This document shows, one piece after another, positions 34,508 to 43,565 of a stretch of 64,000 nucleotides of DNA. How positions within the stretch are numbered: position 1 is the stretch's first letter; every line of letters starts with the position of its first letter. Under the pieces are notes generated by a model, which ran no database searches, was not told the DNA's origin, and was given only the letters and a program-made list of their open reading frames with translations. A program made the translations under genes and the position numbers. The stretch comes from Pontibacillus yanchengensis Y32. Its GTDB lineage: Bacteria > Bacillota > Bacilli > Bacillales > BH030062. The stretch spans positions 1 to 64,000 of the forward strand of contig NZ_AVBF01000005.1 in NCBI RefSeq assembly GCF_000770635.1. Reading direction: 5' to 3'.

Positions 34508-34553
34508 GCTATACCTCTAGACCCTCGTTATCTTGAAAATTAGAGTTCGTATT

Positions 34554-34622
34554 GCGCTCTTCCATTCTCTTATGCTCTCTATGAACTACTTTTGCTCTCT
34601 TCACTTCCTCTTATGCTCCCTT
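34554..34622. repeat. Second 20-bp-period degenerate tandem array
   Basis: gctct-containing units begin at 34554, 34574, 34594 and 34615. On the minus strand the units read agagagcataagagaatgga and similar. Related in period and gag-motif to the array at 26151. Confidence 0.6.
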
Positions 34623-34692
34623 CCTCTCACCCCCACCCTAGTCGAACCCAAGTCTTATAGATTATGCCTCTCTACTAGAACAAGAAACCAAT

Positions 34693-34737
34693 AAAAAACG
34701 CAAAAGGAATTTTTACATTGAACTCCCTTTTGCGTTT
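34693..34737 (-). terminator. Terminator of ugd
   Basis: aaacgcaaaagg / ccttttgcgttt stem with T run on the minus strand. Confidence 0.82.
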
Positions 34738-34790
34738 CCTATAGTAATTACTATTGTATAATCGTCTTCCGTCTCTCTTATGTGCATACC

Positions 34791-36146
34791 TTATCCATGT
34801 TCACTCAAAAAGTTTTGAATGTATAAATATTTATTCAAGTCTACTTCCCCGACCACTGGGCGCCCTATTGAATGGTATTCTAAATAGGCTTCTTGTACTG
34901 CTTCTAATGTATAGCAATTTCGACCATCGAATACGATTGGCACTCTCATATGTTCTGAGTATGTGTTTAGTGGCAGCTGCTTAAATTCATCCCATTCTGT
35001 AATAATAAGAGCAACATCTGCTTCTTGTAGGGCCTCTACTACAGAATTTGCAAATTCAATATTTAGCACTTTAGCTGCGTTGGTCATGGCAATTGGGTCG
35101 TAGGCTGTTACATAGGCACCTTCTTGAATAAGTTCATTGGCGACTACTACAGAAGCTGCTTCGCGAATGTCATCCGTATTTGGTTTAAAAGCTAATCCAA
35201 GCATTGCCACTCGTTTGCCATGTAATGAGCCTAATCGCTCTTTAGCTTTTTTCACTAGTAAGAGTTGCTGGCGATTATTTACGTGAATGACAGATTCAAG
35301 TAAATCGAATTTGTGCTCTACATTTCCAGCAATTTGGACTAAAGCGTTTGTGTCCTTAGGAAAGCAAGAGCCGCCATATCCAATGCCAGCCTGTAAAAAT
35401 TGAGTCCCTATTCTTCGGTCTTTCCCCATTCCATATGCTACATCTTCTATGTTTGCGCCTACTTTTTCACAAATAGAGGAAATTTCATTGATAAAACTAA
35501 TCTTTGTAGCCAGAAACGCATTCGACGCATACTTAATCATTTCCGCACTCCGAATGTCCGTTTTTACTACAGGCAATTTTAAACGACGATAAAGTTCTTC
35601 CACGAGTAAAGCAGCATCTTCATTGTCTGCTCCAATAATAATACGGTCTCCATGGAACATATCATACACAGCAGATCCTTCCCGCAGAAATTCCGGATTC
35701 GATACAACATCCACTTGCCCCAATTCTCCAACGTGTTGATTAAAATATTGTTGTATGCTTTCATTTGTTCCCACTGGTACTGTACTCTTGTTCACAACTA
35801 CTACATCTCGATTGATATGCTGGGCAATATCATTCACTGCCCTTTGCACATATGATAAATCTGCAGAACCATCTTGTTGCTGAGGGGTACCAACTGCAAG
35901 AAAGATAACATCCATATTTCGAATCCCCCATGCATGATTGGTGGTGAATGTTAGCCGCCCCTCTTCAATGTTCTTCTTCATTAGATCTTCTAATTGCGGC
36001 TCATATATCGGTGAATGTCCTTTACGCATTTGACTTACTTTTTCTTCGTCTACGTCTATACAAATGACATGGTGACCAAGGTCAGCAAGACACACTCCCG
36101 TCACTAAGCCTACATATCCCGTCCCTACTACAGCAATATTTTTCAT
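34791..36146 (-). CDS. ugd: UDP-glucose 6-dehydrogenase
   Basis: A 451-residue enzyme oxidising UDP-glucose to UDP-glucuronate. N-terminal Rossmann motif VVGTGYVGLVTGVCLAD, the SNPEFLREGSA segment, the catalytic cysteine in GYGGSCFPKDTNAL and the C-terminal GLAFKPNTDDIREA are intact. ATG 36146 gives the family start; a GTG three codons upstream is possible. Downstream (78 bp) of a GT4 glycosyltransferase, which may use its product or related sugars. Confidence 0.93.
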   Translation of the reverse strand: MKNIAVVGTGYVGLVTGVCLADLGHHVICIDVDEEKVSQMRKGHSPIYEPQLEDLMKKNIEEGRLTFTTNHAWGIRNMDVIFLAVGTPQQQDGSADLSYVQRAVNDIAQHINRDVVVVNKSTVPVGTNESIQQYFNQHVGELGQVDVVSNPEFLREGSAVYDMFHGDRIIIGADNEDAALLVEELYRRLKLPVVKTDIRSAEMIKYASNAFLATKISFINEISSICEKVGANIEDVAYGMGKDRRIGTQFLQAGIGYGGSCFPKDTNALVQIAGNVEHKFDLLESVIHVNNRQQLLLVKKAKERLGSLHGKRVAMLGLAFKPNTDDIREAASVVVANELIQEGAYVTAYDPIAMTNAAKVLNIEFANSVVEALQEADVALIITEWDEFKQLPLNTYSEHMRVPIVFDGRNCYTLEAVQEAYLEYHSIGRPVVGEVDLNKYLYIQNFLSEHG

Positions 36147-36223
36147 AAGGTTCACCAGTCCCTTTCCTATGTGTAATCAGCGTTACTCGTAAGGACCTGT
36201 ATGATACAGTTAAATCATTGCCC

Positions 36224-37366
36224 CTATAAAGCAACAGAGCGTTCTTCAAGTTGAAGAGCCTTTTCATACTGATCTAATAAATCCTCAAAAATAGATGACC
36301 ATGAACGCTTTAGTGCATATTCTCTTGCTTCATAGCTCATCCTCTTTAATTCACTTTCATTGTCCACTGCATTGGAGATGGATGCTACAAACTCATCCAC
36401 TTCTCCTGGATTGCATAAAAACCCGGTCTGATTATGAGAAATAATCTCTTGAACTCCCCCTGCTCTCGCACCAATTGCAGGAGTTCCACAAGCAAGGGAT
36501 TCCAATACGACATTTCCAAATGTTTCAGTAGTAGAAGGGAAAACAAATAAACTTGAAGCTCCGTACACTTCTGCAAGATTCTCTCCATTCAAATATCCGG
36601 TAAAACTCATATTGTCTGGTGCTTGCTTCTTCATGTCATTGGCCATAGGTCCATCCCCTACAATCAACCAATGTACTTGATCTTTTATGTGGTCAGGAAG
36701 CTGTTCTGCCGCTTCCATCAATGTATGCAAATCCTTCTCGGGAGCAAGTCGGCCAACATAGGATAAGATGTGTGGAGCTTTTATATTGTATCTAGAGCGT
36801 AAAGGTTCAGCATCCTGAAGTGGTTTGAATTTTTTACAATCAACTCCACGACTCCAAATTCCAACGTCGTGAAAACCGTGCTTTAGGAGTTCATGCTTCG
36901 TTTCTACAGAGGGTACAAATGTGGTTCGGAATGATTGATGAAACCAGCGCATATATTTCCATATCCATTTTGATAGAAACTGTAGGTCGTAGTACTTTAA
37001 GTAACGGTCAAAGTGAGTATGATAGGATCCTACAATTGGTATGTTCAATTTTTTACCATAATACAAACCACTTAGGCCTATATTAAATGGCGTAGCGATA
37101 TGGATTAAATCTGGCTGAAATTCTTCTAGTTGCCTGCGGATATGACTCATCTTCGGAAATGAGAAACGGCACTCTGGATACAAGTAAAAAGGTACACTTG
37201 TAAAACGGTGGATCTGATTGGAGAACAGATCTTCTTCCTTCGTCTCGGGAACAAATAATCGATACTCAATACCTTGTTCATCTAGATAATCTACAAACAA
37301 TTGAAACGTCCGCGCAACTCCGTTTACCTGAGGGGTAAACGTATCCGTAAAAATAGCGATTTTCAT
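36224..37366 (-). CDS. GT4 family glycosyltransferase
   Basis: A 380-residue GT-B enzyme. MKIAIFTDTFTPQVNGVART is the typical opening of the mannosyl/sulfoquinovosyl-type lipid glycosyltransferases, with SYHTHFDRY and the C-terminal donor-site E-x7-E motif in STTETFGNVVLESLACG. Start at ATG 37366 after aaaggggg. Probably a membrane glycolipid or surface polymer enzyme; pairing with ugd raises the possibility of a glucuronosyl donor, which is inference. Confidence 0.87.
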   Translation of the reverse strand: MKIAIFTDTFTPQVNGVARTFQLFVDYLDEQGIEYRLFVPETKEEDLFSNQIHRFTSVPFYLYPECRFSFPKMSHIRRQLEEFQPDLIHIATPFNIGLSGLYYGKKLNIPIVGSYHTHFDRYLKYYDLQFLSKWIWKYMRWFHQSFRTTFVPSVETKHELLKHGFHDVGIWSRGVDCKKFKPLQDAEPLRSRYNIKAPHILSYVGRLAPEKDLHTLMEAAEQLPDHIKDQVHWLIVGDGPMANDMKKQAPDNMSFTGYLNGENLAEVYGASSLFVFPSTTETFGNVVLESLACGTPAIGARAGGVQEIISHNQTGFLCNPGEVDEFVASISNAVDNESELKRMSYEAREYALKRSWSSIFEDLLDQYEKALQLEERSVAL

Positions 37367-37612
37367 CAGGATTCCCCCTTTTCCTGAGTCAACATTCGTA
37401 TTTTCTTTCCCCAAGACCTAACGTCAATTTATGCTTCTAGTATATAAAGTCAATGTGTTGCTAATATCAATTAATTGTAAATTTTCAAACAAAAAATATA
37501 AAAAATGCTTTACATATATGAAGTTCAATTCCAAAAATAACAAGGGCTTTTGTCATTCATTATCGAATAAGAATTGGAGCATATGTTTACATAACGAGAG
37601 GAGTTTTTATCC

Positions 37613-39226
37613 ATGCTTCACTTTGATTCATTGTATTCTCCATATTCATCAAGGCGTACAACAACAGTTGCTAATCAGGGGATGGTCGCCACATCCCAGC
37701 CACTTGCCGCTCAGGTCGGTCTAGACATAATGAAACAAGGTGGTAATGCGATTGATGCCGCAATTGCTACAGCAGCTACGTTAACTGTCGTAGAGCCTAC
37801 TTCAAATGGAATTGGCGGTGACGCTTTTGCCTTGGTTTGGACGAAAGATAAACTTCATGGCTTAAACGGTAGTGGACCCGCCCCAAGCTCCATATCCATT
37901 GATAAAGTAAAGGCTCAAGGATATGATGAAATGCCTACACATGGATGGGTACCTGTCACAGTCCCAGGAGTACCTGCTGCTTGGGCTGAGCTATCTGATC
38001 GCTTCGGTAACTTGTCATTCAAAGATCTTTTAGAACCTGCTATCCACTACGCTGAAAAAGGCTTCCCCATCTCCCCTACATTAGGAAAGTTTTGGAGAGC
38101 AACTTACGAAGCTTTCAGGGAAAAGCTTACGAACGAAGCCTTTACATCATGGTTCGAAACATTCGCCCCAAATGGCAGAGCACCTTATGTTGGGGAAGTA
38201 TGGAGTTCTCCTGATATGGCTCAAACATTGCAGTCCATTGCAAATACAAAGGGCGTATCTTTTTATAAAGGGGATATAGCGGATCAAATTGCTTCTTTTT
38301 CTGAACAATATGGTGGATATTTACTGAAAGAGGACCTGGCTAACTTCTCCCCTGAGTGGGTAGATCCGATATCCATTCCTTATAAAGGCTATGACGTATG
38401 GGAGATTCCCCCAAACGGACAAGGGTTAATTGCCCTACAAGCCTTAAATATCTTGAAAGGGTATGAACTTACCGAAAAAGAGTCAATCGACACCTATCAT
38501 AAACAAATAGAAGCAATGAAACTCGCCTTTACTGATGGGAAGACATATATTACCGAGGAAATGAACATGTCTGTATCTGCGAAGGAATTACTATTAGAGG
38601 AATATGCTGAGGAAAGAAGGAAGCTTATAAAAGATACCGCTGGCACACCTGAACCTGGTACTCCACCAAAAGGCGGCACCGTTTATCTTGCAACAGCTGA
38701 CAATGAAGGAAATATGGTTTCTTTTATTCAGAGCAATTATATGGGATTTGGGTCTGGTTTGGTCGTACCAGGAACAGGTATTGCACTTCAAAACAGAGGT
38801 CATAGCTTTTCGTTGAATCCTCACCATGATAATGCATTAGAAGGCGGTAAGCGCACCTACCATACCATCATTCCAGGATTTTTAACGAAAGGAAAGGATC
38901 CTGTTGGTCCTTTTGGTGTTATGGGAGGATTTATGCAACCGCAGGGACACCTTCAGGTCATCATGAATACGATTGATTTCCATATGAACCCACAGGCAGC
39001 TCTGGATGCACCACGTTGGCAATGGGTCGAGAAGAAAAAGGTCGTGGTCGAACCATCATTTCCATCTCATATTGCAGAAGCTCTTGCTCGTAAAGGTCAC
39101 CACATTCAACTAGAGCTCGAAACAGGCTCTTTTGGGCGAGGTCAAATCATATGGCGCGATTCTAATACCGGCACTTTATATGGTGGTACAGAATCGAGAA
39201 CAGACGGCACGATCGCAGCTTATTAA
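37613..39226 (+). CDS. Gamma-glutamyltranspeptidase-like Ntn hydrolase (YwrD-type)
   Basis: A 537-residue GGT-family protein without a signal peptide. The large-subunit part has GGNAIDAAIATAATLTVVEP and NGIGGDAF. The autoprocessing threonine is probably the T of PKGGTVYLATADNEG, which replaces the usual DTTH motif, and small-subunit motifs PGTGIALQNRG and GGFMQPQGHLQV follow. B. subtilis YwrD is the closest type I can name. Cytoplasmic location suggests acylase-like rather than glutathione-salvage activity. RBS gagagg. Confidence 0.87.
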   Translation: MLHFDSLYSPYSSRRTTTVANQGMVATSQPLAAQVGLDIMKQGGNAIDAAIATAATLTVVEPTSNGIGGDAFALVWTKDKLHGLNGSGPAPSSISIDKVKAQGYDEMPTHGWVPVTVPGVPAAWAELSDRFGNLSFKDLLEPAIHYAEKGFPISPTLGKFWRATYEAFREKLTNEAFTSWFETFAPNGRAPYVGEVWSSPDMAQTLQSIANTKGVSFYKGDIADQIASFSEQYGGYLLKEDLANFSPEWVDPISIPYKGYDVWEIPPNGQGLIALQALNILKGYELTEKESIDTYHKQIEAMKLAFTDGKTYITEEMNMSVSAKELLLEEYAEERRKLIKDTAGTPEPGTPPKGGTVYLATADNEGNMVSFIQSNYMGFGSGLVVPGTGIALQNRGHSFSLNPHHDNALEGGKRTYHTIIPGFLTKGKDPVGPFGVMGGFMQPQGHLQVIMNTIDFHMNPQAALDAPRWQWVEKKKVVVEPSFPSHIAEALARKGHHIQLELETGSFGRGQIIWRDSNTGTLYGGTESRTDGTIAAY

Positions 39227-39267
39227 AGAAGTACTTGAGTTAGAAATAGGAAGCCATCCCCTATTAA

Positions 39268-39300
39268 AATCCCCCTCTTCAAAAACTGAAGTGGGGGATT
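39268..39300. terminator. Bidirectional terminator
   Basis: aatccccc...gggggatt stem between convergent genes, with A/T tails on both sides. Confidence 0.75.
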
Positions 39301-39303
39301 TCA

Positions 39304-39750
39304 CTAACTGATTTCCATCTCATCTAATATAGGATAAACAGCCTCTATTCCTTTGTCCGCAACCAAACAGCTCACCCCAAGTGGCGTTTCCCAAAATGAA
39401 TCTGGAATGACTGGATTTTTCAACCCTGCAGCCGAAAATAATGCACGGTAAATCCTTTGCAGGTGTTGTTGTGTGACAGCTCGATCTCGCTCTTTTTCTC
39501 CCCGTGCAAGCAAAAATACATATCGCATGGACTGAAATAAGTTATCTCCTGGCATAAAGGTGTATGCCTTATATAGTTGCATACGATCTTCAACTTCTTG
39601 TTTGACTGCATCTTTTGCAGCTAAATCTTCTAAATGTTCATAAACATGACGATATACTTGTTGGAACACGCGCCGTTTCTCTTCTTGCATCACATCATCT
39701 GTATATATTTCTTTCATAGCGTCATAAGCAGTCTCTGGAGTCCATGTCAT
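39304..39750 (-). CDS. Conserved hypothetical, 148 residues
   Basis: A soluble, helix-rich protein beginning MTWTPETAYDAMKEIYTDDV. It contains a charged region (EKRRVFQQVYRHVYEHLEDL) and a GVSCLVADKGIEAVYP segment. No family recognised. RBS aagggga at the right spacing and its own terminator support a gene. A cre-like site lies just upstream. Confidence 0.65.
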   Translation of the reverse strand: MTWTPETAYDAMKEIYTDDVMQEEKRRVFQQVYRHVYEHLEDLAAKDAVKQEVEDRMQLYKAYTFMPGDNLFQSMRYVFLLARGEKERDRAVTQQHLQRIYRALFSAAGLKNPVIPDSFWETPLGVSCLVADKGIEAVYPILDEMEIS

Positions 39751-39768
39751 CTAACCATCCCCTTATAA

Positions 39769-39784
39769 TTGTAAGCGTTTACGT
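39769..39784. promoter_or_regulatory. Cre-like sequence
   Basis: TTGTAAGCGTTTACGT, one mismatch from the cre consensus, 19 bp upstream of the 148-residue gene. Confidence 0.4.
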
Positions 39785-39923
39785 TAATTGTAACAGAGAT
39801 TTTCCAATTGTGAGGGATTACTGCTTCATGTCCAGACTAACGTTCAAAAAAGTCTAAGACATGAGTACTCTAAGGGGTTTATGTTAAACTTATAAGAAAC
39901 GAGGTTATGTAGGGAGTGACATC

Positions 39924-40859
39924 ATGCGTGTTGTAAACAATATGGCAGAATTAATCGGAGATACCCCTTTAGTGAAACTAAATCGCATCAACCCTCAAGG
40001 TGGTGCAGATGTATATGTGAAACTAGAAATGTTTAACCCGAGCGGAAGCGTAAAAGACCGCGCAGCTTATAATATGATGGTGGAGGCTGAGAAAGCTGGA
40101 GACTTAAAAGAAGGATCTACTATAATCGAGCCTACTAGCGGAAATACAGGTATTGGACTTGCAATGAATGCAGCAGCCCGTGGATACCGGTCCATTTTGG
40201 TGATGCCAGATACGATGACTCAAGAACGAATCAACCTATTAAAAGCTTATGGTGCTGAGGTTGAGCTAACACCCGGCGCTGATAAAATGCCTGGCGCAAT
40301 TAAGCGTGCTGAGGAATTAGCTAAAGAAATTCCAGGAAGTTTCGTTCCTATGCAGTTCAAAAACACCGCAAACCCTGACGCACACCGTAACACTACTGCT
40401 ACGGAAATTATTGAAGCAATGGATGAGCTAGGTAAACCATTATCCGCATTCGTTTCCACTGCCGGTACTGGTGGTACGGTAACAGGTACAGGCGAAAGCT
40501 TAAAAGAGCATTATAAAGATATGACCGTTCATGTAGTAGAACCTGAAGGCTCCCCCGTCCTTTCTGGAGGGAAACCAGGTAAGCATAAGCTTGTCGGAAC
40601 AAGCCCTGGCTTTATTCCTGATATTTTAAACCAGGACGTATATGATGAGATTTTCAAAATATCAGATGAGATTGCCTACGATATTACACGACGCTTGGCT
40701 CGTGAAGAAGGTATGTTAGTAGGACCTTCTGCCGGAGCAGCTTGCTATGCTGCAATGGAAGTGGCAAAACGCAAAGAACCTGGTGAGGTAGTTGTTGTTA
40801 TTGCACCAGATACAGGGGAGCGCTACCTATCCGGTGATTTGTTTCGATTTAACGAATAA
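39924..40859 (+). CDS. Cysteine synthase-like PLP enzyme (YtkP-type)
   Basis: A 311-residue fold-type II PLP enzyme. K44 in NPSGSVKDRAAYN binds PLP, EPTSGNTGIGLA binds substrate carboxylate, and GTGGTVTGTG binds phosphate. B. subtilis YtkP has the same length. Probably O-acetylserine sulfhydrylase, but a cystathionine beta-synthase-like or phosphoserine-using activity is possible. Monocistronic, followed by a terminator. Confidence 0.9.
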   Translation: MRVVNNMAELIGDTPLVKLNRINPQGGADVYVKLEMFNPSGSVKDRAAYNMMVEAEKAGDLKEGSTIIEPTSGNTGIGLAMNAAARGYRSILVMPDTMTQERINLLKAYGAEVELTPGADKMPGAIKRAEELAKEIPGSFVPMQFKNTANPDAHRNTTATEIIEAMDELGKPLSAFVSTAGTGGTVTGTGESLKEHYKDMTVHVVEPEGSPVLSGGKPGKHKLVGTSPGFIPDILNQDVYDEIFKISDEIAYDITRRLAREEGMLVGPSAGAACYAAMEVAKRKEPGEVVVVIAPDTGERYLSGDLFRFNE

Positions 40860-40868
40860 TGGATGATA

Positions 40869-40896
40869 GAGAGGTTAACAAATGTTAACCTCTTTT
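40869..40896 (+). terminator. Terminator of cysteine synthase-like gene
   Basis: gaggttaac / gttaacctc stem followed by five Ts. Confidence 0.88.
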
Positions 40897-40929
40897 TAAT
40901 ACCATTTTTTATATTTGAGGAGGTTAATG

Positions 40930-41409
40930 GTGAAGGAAGAGATGATTTTTAAACAGATGGAATTTGTACGAACACGCACCCTAAAAGCTTTAGAAGCAAC
41001 AACAGAAGAGCAGGCCGATGTCATCCCTGAAGGATTTAACAATTCGATTCGATGGAACTTTGGACACATATTAGTGAACCATGAGAACTTGCTAGCTGGT
41101 TTTCTTCAAAAAGAGAAAGAAATCCCATCCCACTACATTGACTTATTTAACGCTCGTACAAGTCCACGAGATTGGCAAACAGAGCCACCTTCTCTAGATG
41201 AACTACGCATGCATTTGTCCCAACAGATAGAAGCGATGCGCACCCACTATCAAGGACGTCTTGAAGAAGAACGAGAATCCCCTTTCAAACTAGGCTCTAT
41301 TATGGAGTTCTCCACTTTAGGTGAGCTTTTCACTTTTTCAAACTGGCATGAAGGCCTTCACCAAGGAGCCATCACAAGCCTGAAACGCGCCCAAGGAATA
41401 GAGAAGTGA
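40930..41409 (+). CDS. DinB family protein, paralog 2
   Basis: A 159-residue DinB-like protein with histidines in FGHILVNHENL and NWHEGLHQG. It resembles the protein at 26870 throughout (for example SIRWNFGHI against TIRWNLGHI and EGLHQGAITSLKRAQG against EGLHQGTITALKRAQG). GTG 40930 is 6 bp after gaggagg; TTG 40915 and ATG 40927 overlap or crowd that site. A REP-like palindrome follows 5 bp after the stop. Confidence 0.83.
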   Translation: MKEEMIFKQMEFVRTRTLKALEATTEEQADVIPEGFNNSIRWNFGHILVNHENLLAGFLQKEKEIPSHYIDLFNARTSPRDWQTEPPSLDELRMHLSQQIEAMRTHYQGRLEEERESPFKLGSIMEFSTLGELFTFSNWHEGLHQGAITSLKRAQGIEK

Positions 41410-41413
41410 ACAG

Positions 41414-41463
41414 AGGGGACAGGTTCCTCGTCCCATTTAAGTGGGACGAGGGACCTGTCCCTT
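41414..41463. repeat. Palindromic REP-like element
   Basis: 20-bp arms gggacaggttcctcgtccca and tgggacgagggacctgtccc with one mismatch and a 6-base loop. Sequences of this gggacaggttcctcgtccc type are dispersed in many bacilli (from memory). It could also terminate dinB, though T-poor. Confidence 0.75.
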
Positions 41464-41484
41464 CATCCCATTAAATGGGGAAGT

Positions 41485-41542
41485 TCGATTAAAACCGCTA
41501 CATCACGTAGCAACATCGAACCAACCTACGTCGTGTAGGCCG
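41485..41542 (-). repeat. Family B hairpin repeat, partial copy
   Basis: Inverted copy with gctac-gtgat-gtagc and cctac-acgac-gtagg stems, abutting the amt terminator. Confidence 0.75.
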
Positions 41543-41581
41543 AAAAAAAGCACGGAATTTCTGTAATAGAAATCCCGTGCT
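41543..41581 (-). terminator. Terminator of glnK-amt
   Basis: agcacgggatttct paired with agaaattccgtgct on the minus strand, followed by seven Ts. Confidence 0.88.
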
Positions 41582-41599
41582 AATATGAGTGTCTCTTCC

Positions 41600-43015
41600 T
41601 TAATTCACTTCTGTTTTAGGCTTGGTAGGTGTCTTTGGCTTGTTCTTGCCTTTATTTTTGCTTACTTCATTCAAACGCTCTAGCAATCCAACCCCAAACT
41701 CACCGTTGTCTTCTGGGTTATTTTCATTAAAGATGCTTCCAGAAGATTCGTATGCACGAGATCCGTGTTCAGTGAAATCAAGTCCGGAGATTTCTTCTTC
41801 ACGACTCACTCGGATGGATGTAACTCTAGTAACGATGAATAGAGAAAGACCAACAGAGCCCATCGTCCAAACCATAACAGCTGCAATTCCGACTGCTTGA
41901 ACGCCTAATAGGGATACTCCGCCTCCGTAGAATAGACCACCTTCCATTGCGAATAGACCAACTGCTAACGTACCCCAGACACCACAGATACCGTGAACAG
42001 CAATTGCACCAACTGGGTCATCCAGTTTGAATCGTTGGTCGATTAGTGTAACAGCTTCTACTAGAATAACACCTGCAATAATTCCGATAATGATGGCACC
42101 ACCTAAAGATACAGCAGCAGTACCGGCTGTAATTCCGACAAGTCCACCTAATGCTCCATTTAAGGTCAAGGATGCATCAACACGTTGGTATTTCATATAA
42201 GAGTATAATGCAGAGCCAATTACACCTGCAGATGCTGCTAATAACGTAGTAGAAACAACATGAGGAATAAGAGAAGGATCCGCTGCTAATGTACTTCCAC
42301 CATTAAATCCGAACCAACCGAACCAAAGAATGAATACACCTAGTGCACCAATTGGTATGTTATGTCCTGGGATAACATTGGCTTTCCCTTTGGAATACTT
42401 ACCAATACGACTTCCTAGAACAGCTACAGCTACAACAGCTCCTAATGCACCAGTTAGGTGAACAACTGTTGAACCAGCAAAGTCCGTAAAGCCTAAACTA
42501 GCTAACCAACCGCTACCCCAAATCCAGTGCCCAACAACTGGATAGATAAATCCTGTCATAAGTACAGTTAATAGAATATACGCACCTAACTTCATTCGTT
42601 CAGCTACAGCTCCTGAAATTATAGTAGCACATGTTGCAGCAAAAACTGCCTGGAATGCAAAGAAGCCAACTTGGTCTTCATAACCCGTTAACATGAATCC
42701 GTCTGTTCCAATAAAGCCTCCTGCTGAAGAACCAAACATAAATGCATAACCAACAAGAAAGTATAAAATAGAGGCAATCGACATGGTTAGGAAGTTTTTC
42801 ATTAAAATATTCAAAGCATTCTTCGATCTAGTGAAACCCGCTTCTACCATCGCAAAACCAGCATGCATGAAGAAAACCAAAAAGGCAGCTACCATGATCC
42901 AAACCATATCCATAGAAGCACTCAATGATTCAATAGAAGGTCCACTTGTTTCGGCGTACACAGGACTGGCTAACAACAAACTCCCCGTAAGTAATGATCC
43001 TACTTTCTTTTTCAT
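41600..43015 (-). CDS. amt: Ammonium transporter Amt (NrgA)
   Basis: A 471-residue Amt/Rh channel with an N-terminal signal-like segment ending in SPVYA and 11 membrane helices. AFLVFFMHAGFAMVEAGF, the VVHLTGALGAVV region with a pore His, DDPVGAIAVHGICGVWG with the second His and GFNGGS are diagnostic. The charged C-terminus has a Lys/Pro-rich end. Start at 43015 or 43024 (spacing 10 or 1 from aggagg). Downstream of glnK, its PII partner. Confidence 0.94.
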   Translation of the reverse strand: MKKKVGSLLTGSLLLASPVYAETSGPSIESLSASMDMVWIMVAAFLVFFMHAGFAMVEAGFTRSKNALNILMKNFLTMSIASILYFLVGYAFMFGSSAGGFIGTDGFMLTGYEDQVGFFAFQAVFAATCATIISGAVAERMKLGAYILLTVLMTGFIYPVVGHWIWGSGWLASLGFTDFAGSTVVHLTGALGAVVAVAVLGSRIGKYSKGKANVIPGHNIPIGALGVFILWFGWFGFNGGSTLAADPSLIPHVVSTTLLAASAGVIGSALYSYMKYQRVDASLTLNGALGGLVGITAGTAAVSLGGAIIIGIIAGVILVEAVTLIDQRFKLDDPVGAIAVHGICGVWGTLAVGLFAMEGGLFYGGGVSLLGVQAVGIAAVMVWTMGSVGLSLFIVTRVTSIRVSREEEISGLDFTEHGSRAYESSGSIFNENNPEDNGEFGVGLLERLNEVSKNKGKNKPKTPTKPKTEVN

Positions 43016-43050
43016 TCCATTCATTCCTCCTAAAATATGTTATAAATAAA

Positions 43051-43392
43051 TTAAATAATAGCTTCTTTACCTTCTTCACCAGTTCTGATACGAATGACAT
43101 TTTCTACAGGATAAATAAAAATCTTCCCATCACCTGTCTCTCCCGTAATGCATGTTTCTTTAATGAGATTAACAATTTGATCTACTTGATCTTCATCAAC
43201 AATCATTTCTACTTTCACTTTTGGGTATAATTTTATTTCATAACGTGTTCCCCGAAATACCCCTTCTAACCCTTTCTGCTTACCGTATCCTGCAACTTCG
43301 GAAACCGTTAATCCATTCACTTCCACTTCATCTAACTTTTCACGCAAAACTGGGAACGATTCCGGACGAATGACGGACTCAACTTTTTTCAT
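43051..43392 (-). CDS. glnK: PII nitrogen regulator GlnK/NrgB
   Basis: A 113-residue PII protein. It starts MKKVESVIRPESFPVLREKL, carries the T-loop KQKGLEGVFRGTRYEI in place of the enterobacterial uridylylation tyrosine segment, and ends with the B-loop TGETGDGKIFIYPVE. It should block Amt in nitrogen-rich cells and bind TnrA, as in B. subtilis. First gene of glnK-amt; RBS aaagggga. Confidence 0.94.
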   Translation of the reverse strand: MKKVESVIRPESFPVLREKLDEVEVNGLTVSEVAGYGKQKGLEGVFRGTRYEIKLYPKVKVEMIVDEDQVDQIVNLIKETCITGETGDGKIFIYPVENVIRIRTGEEGKEAII

Positions 43393-43414
43393 GATTGGAT
43401 CCCCTTTCGGTTTA

Positions 43415-43431
43415 TGTTAGAAATTCTAACA
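43415..43431. promoter_or_regulatory. TnrA/GlnR box upstream of glnK
   Basis: TGTTA-N7-TAACA fits TGTNA-N7-TNACA exactly and is itself palindromic. It ends only 22 bp before the glnK start codon. A candidate promoter (minus strand TTGCTT-17-TAGGAT at 43450-43478) lies upstream of it. Confidence 0.75.
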
Positions 43432-43565
43432 TGTTTTGTTATGTTAATAATCCTACATGCTGGAAAAGGAAAAAGCAAGGGATTTTTCTAAAATTATTAA
43501 ATTTTCTGATTATTAAGGTTGTACCTAGCAGACCTTGATTTCATGCGACGCAACCATGTAAGCAT

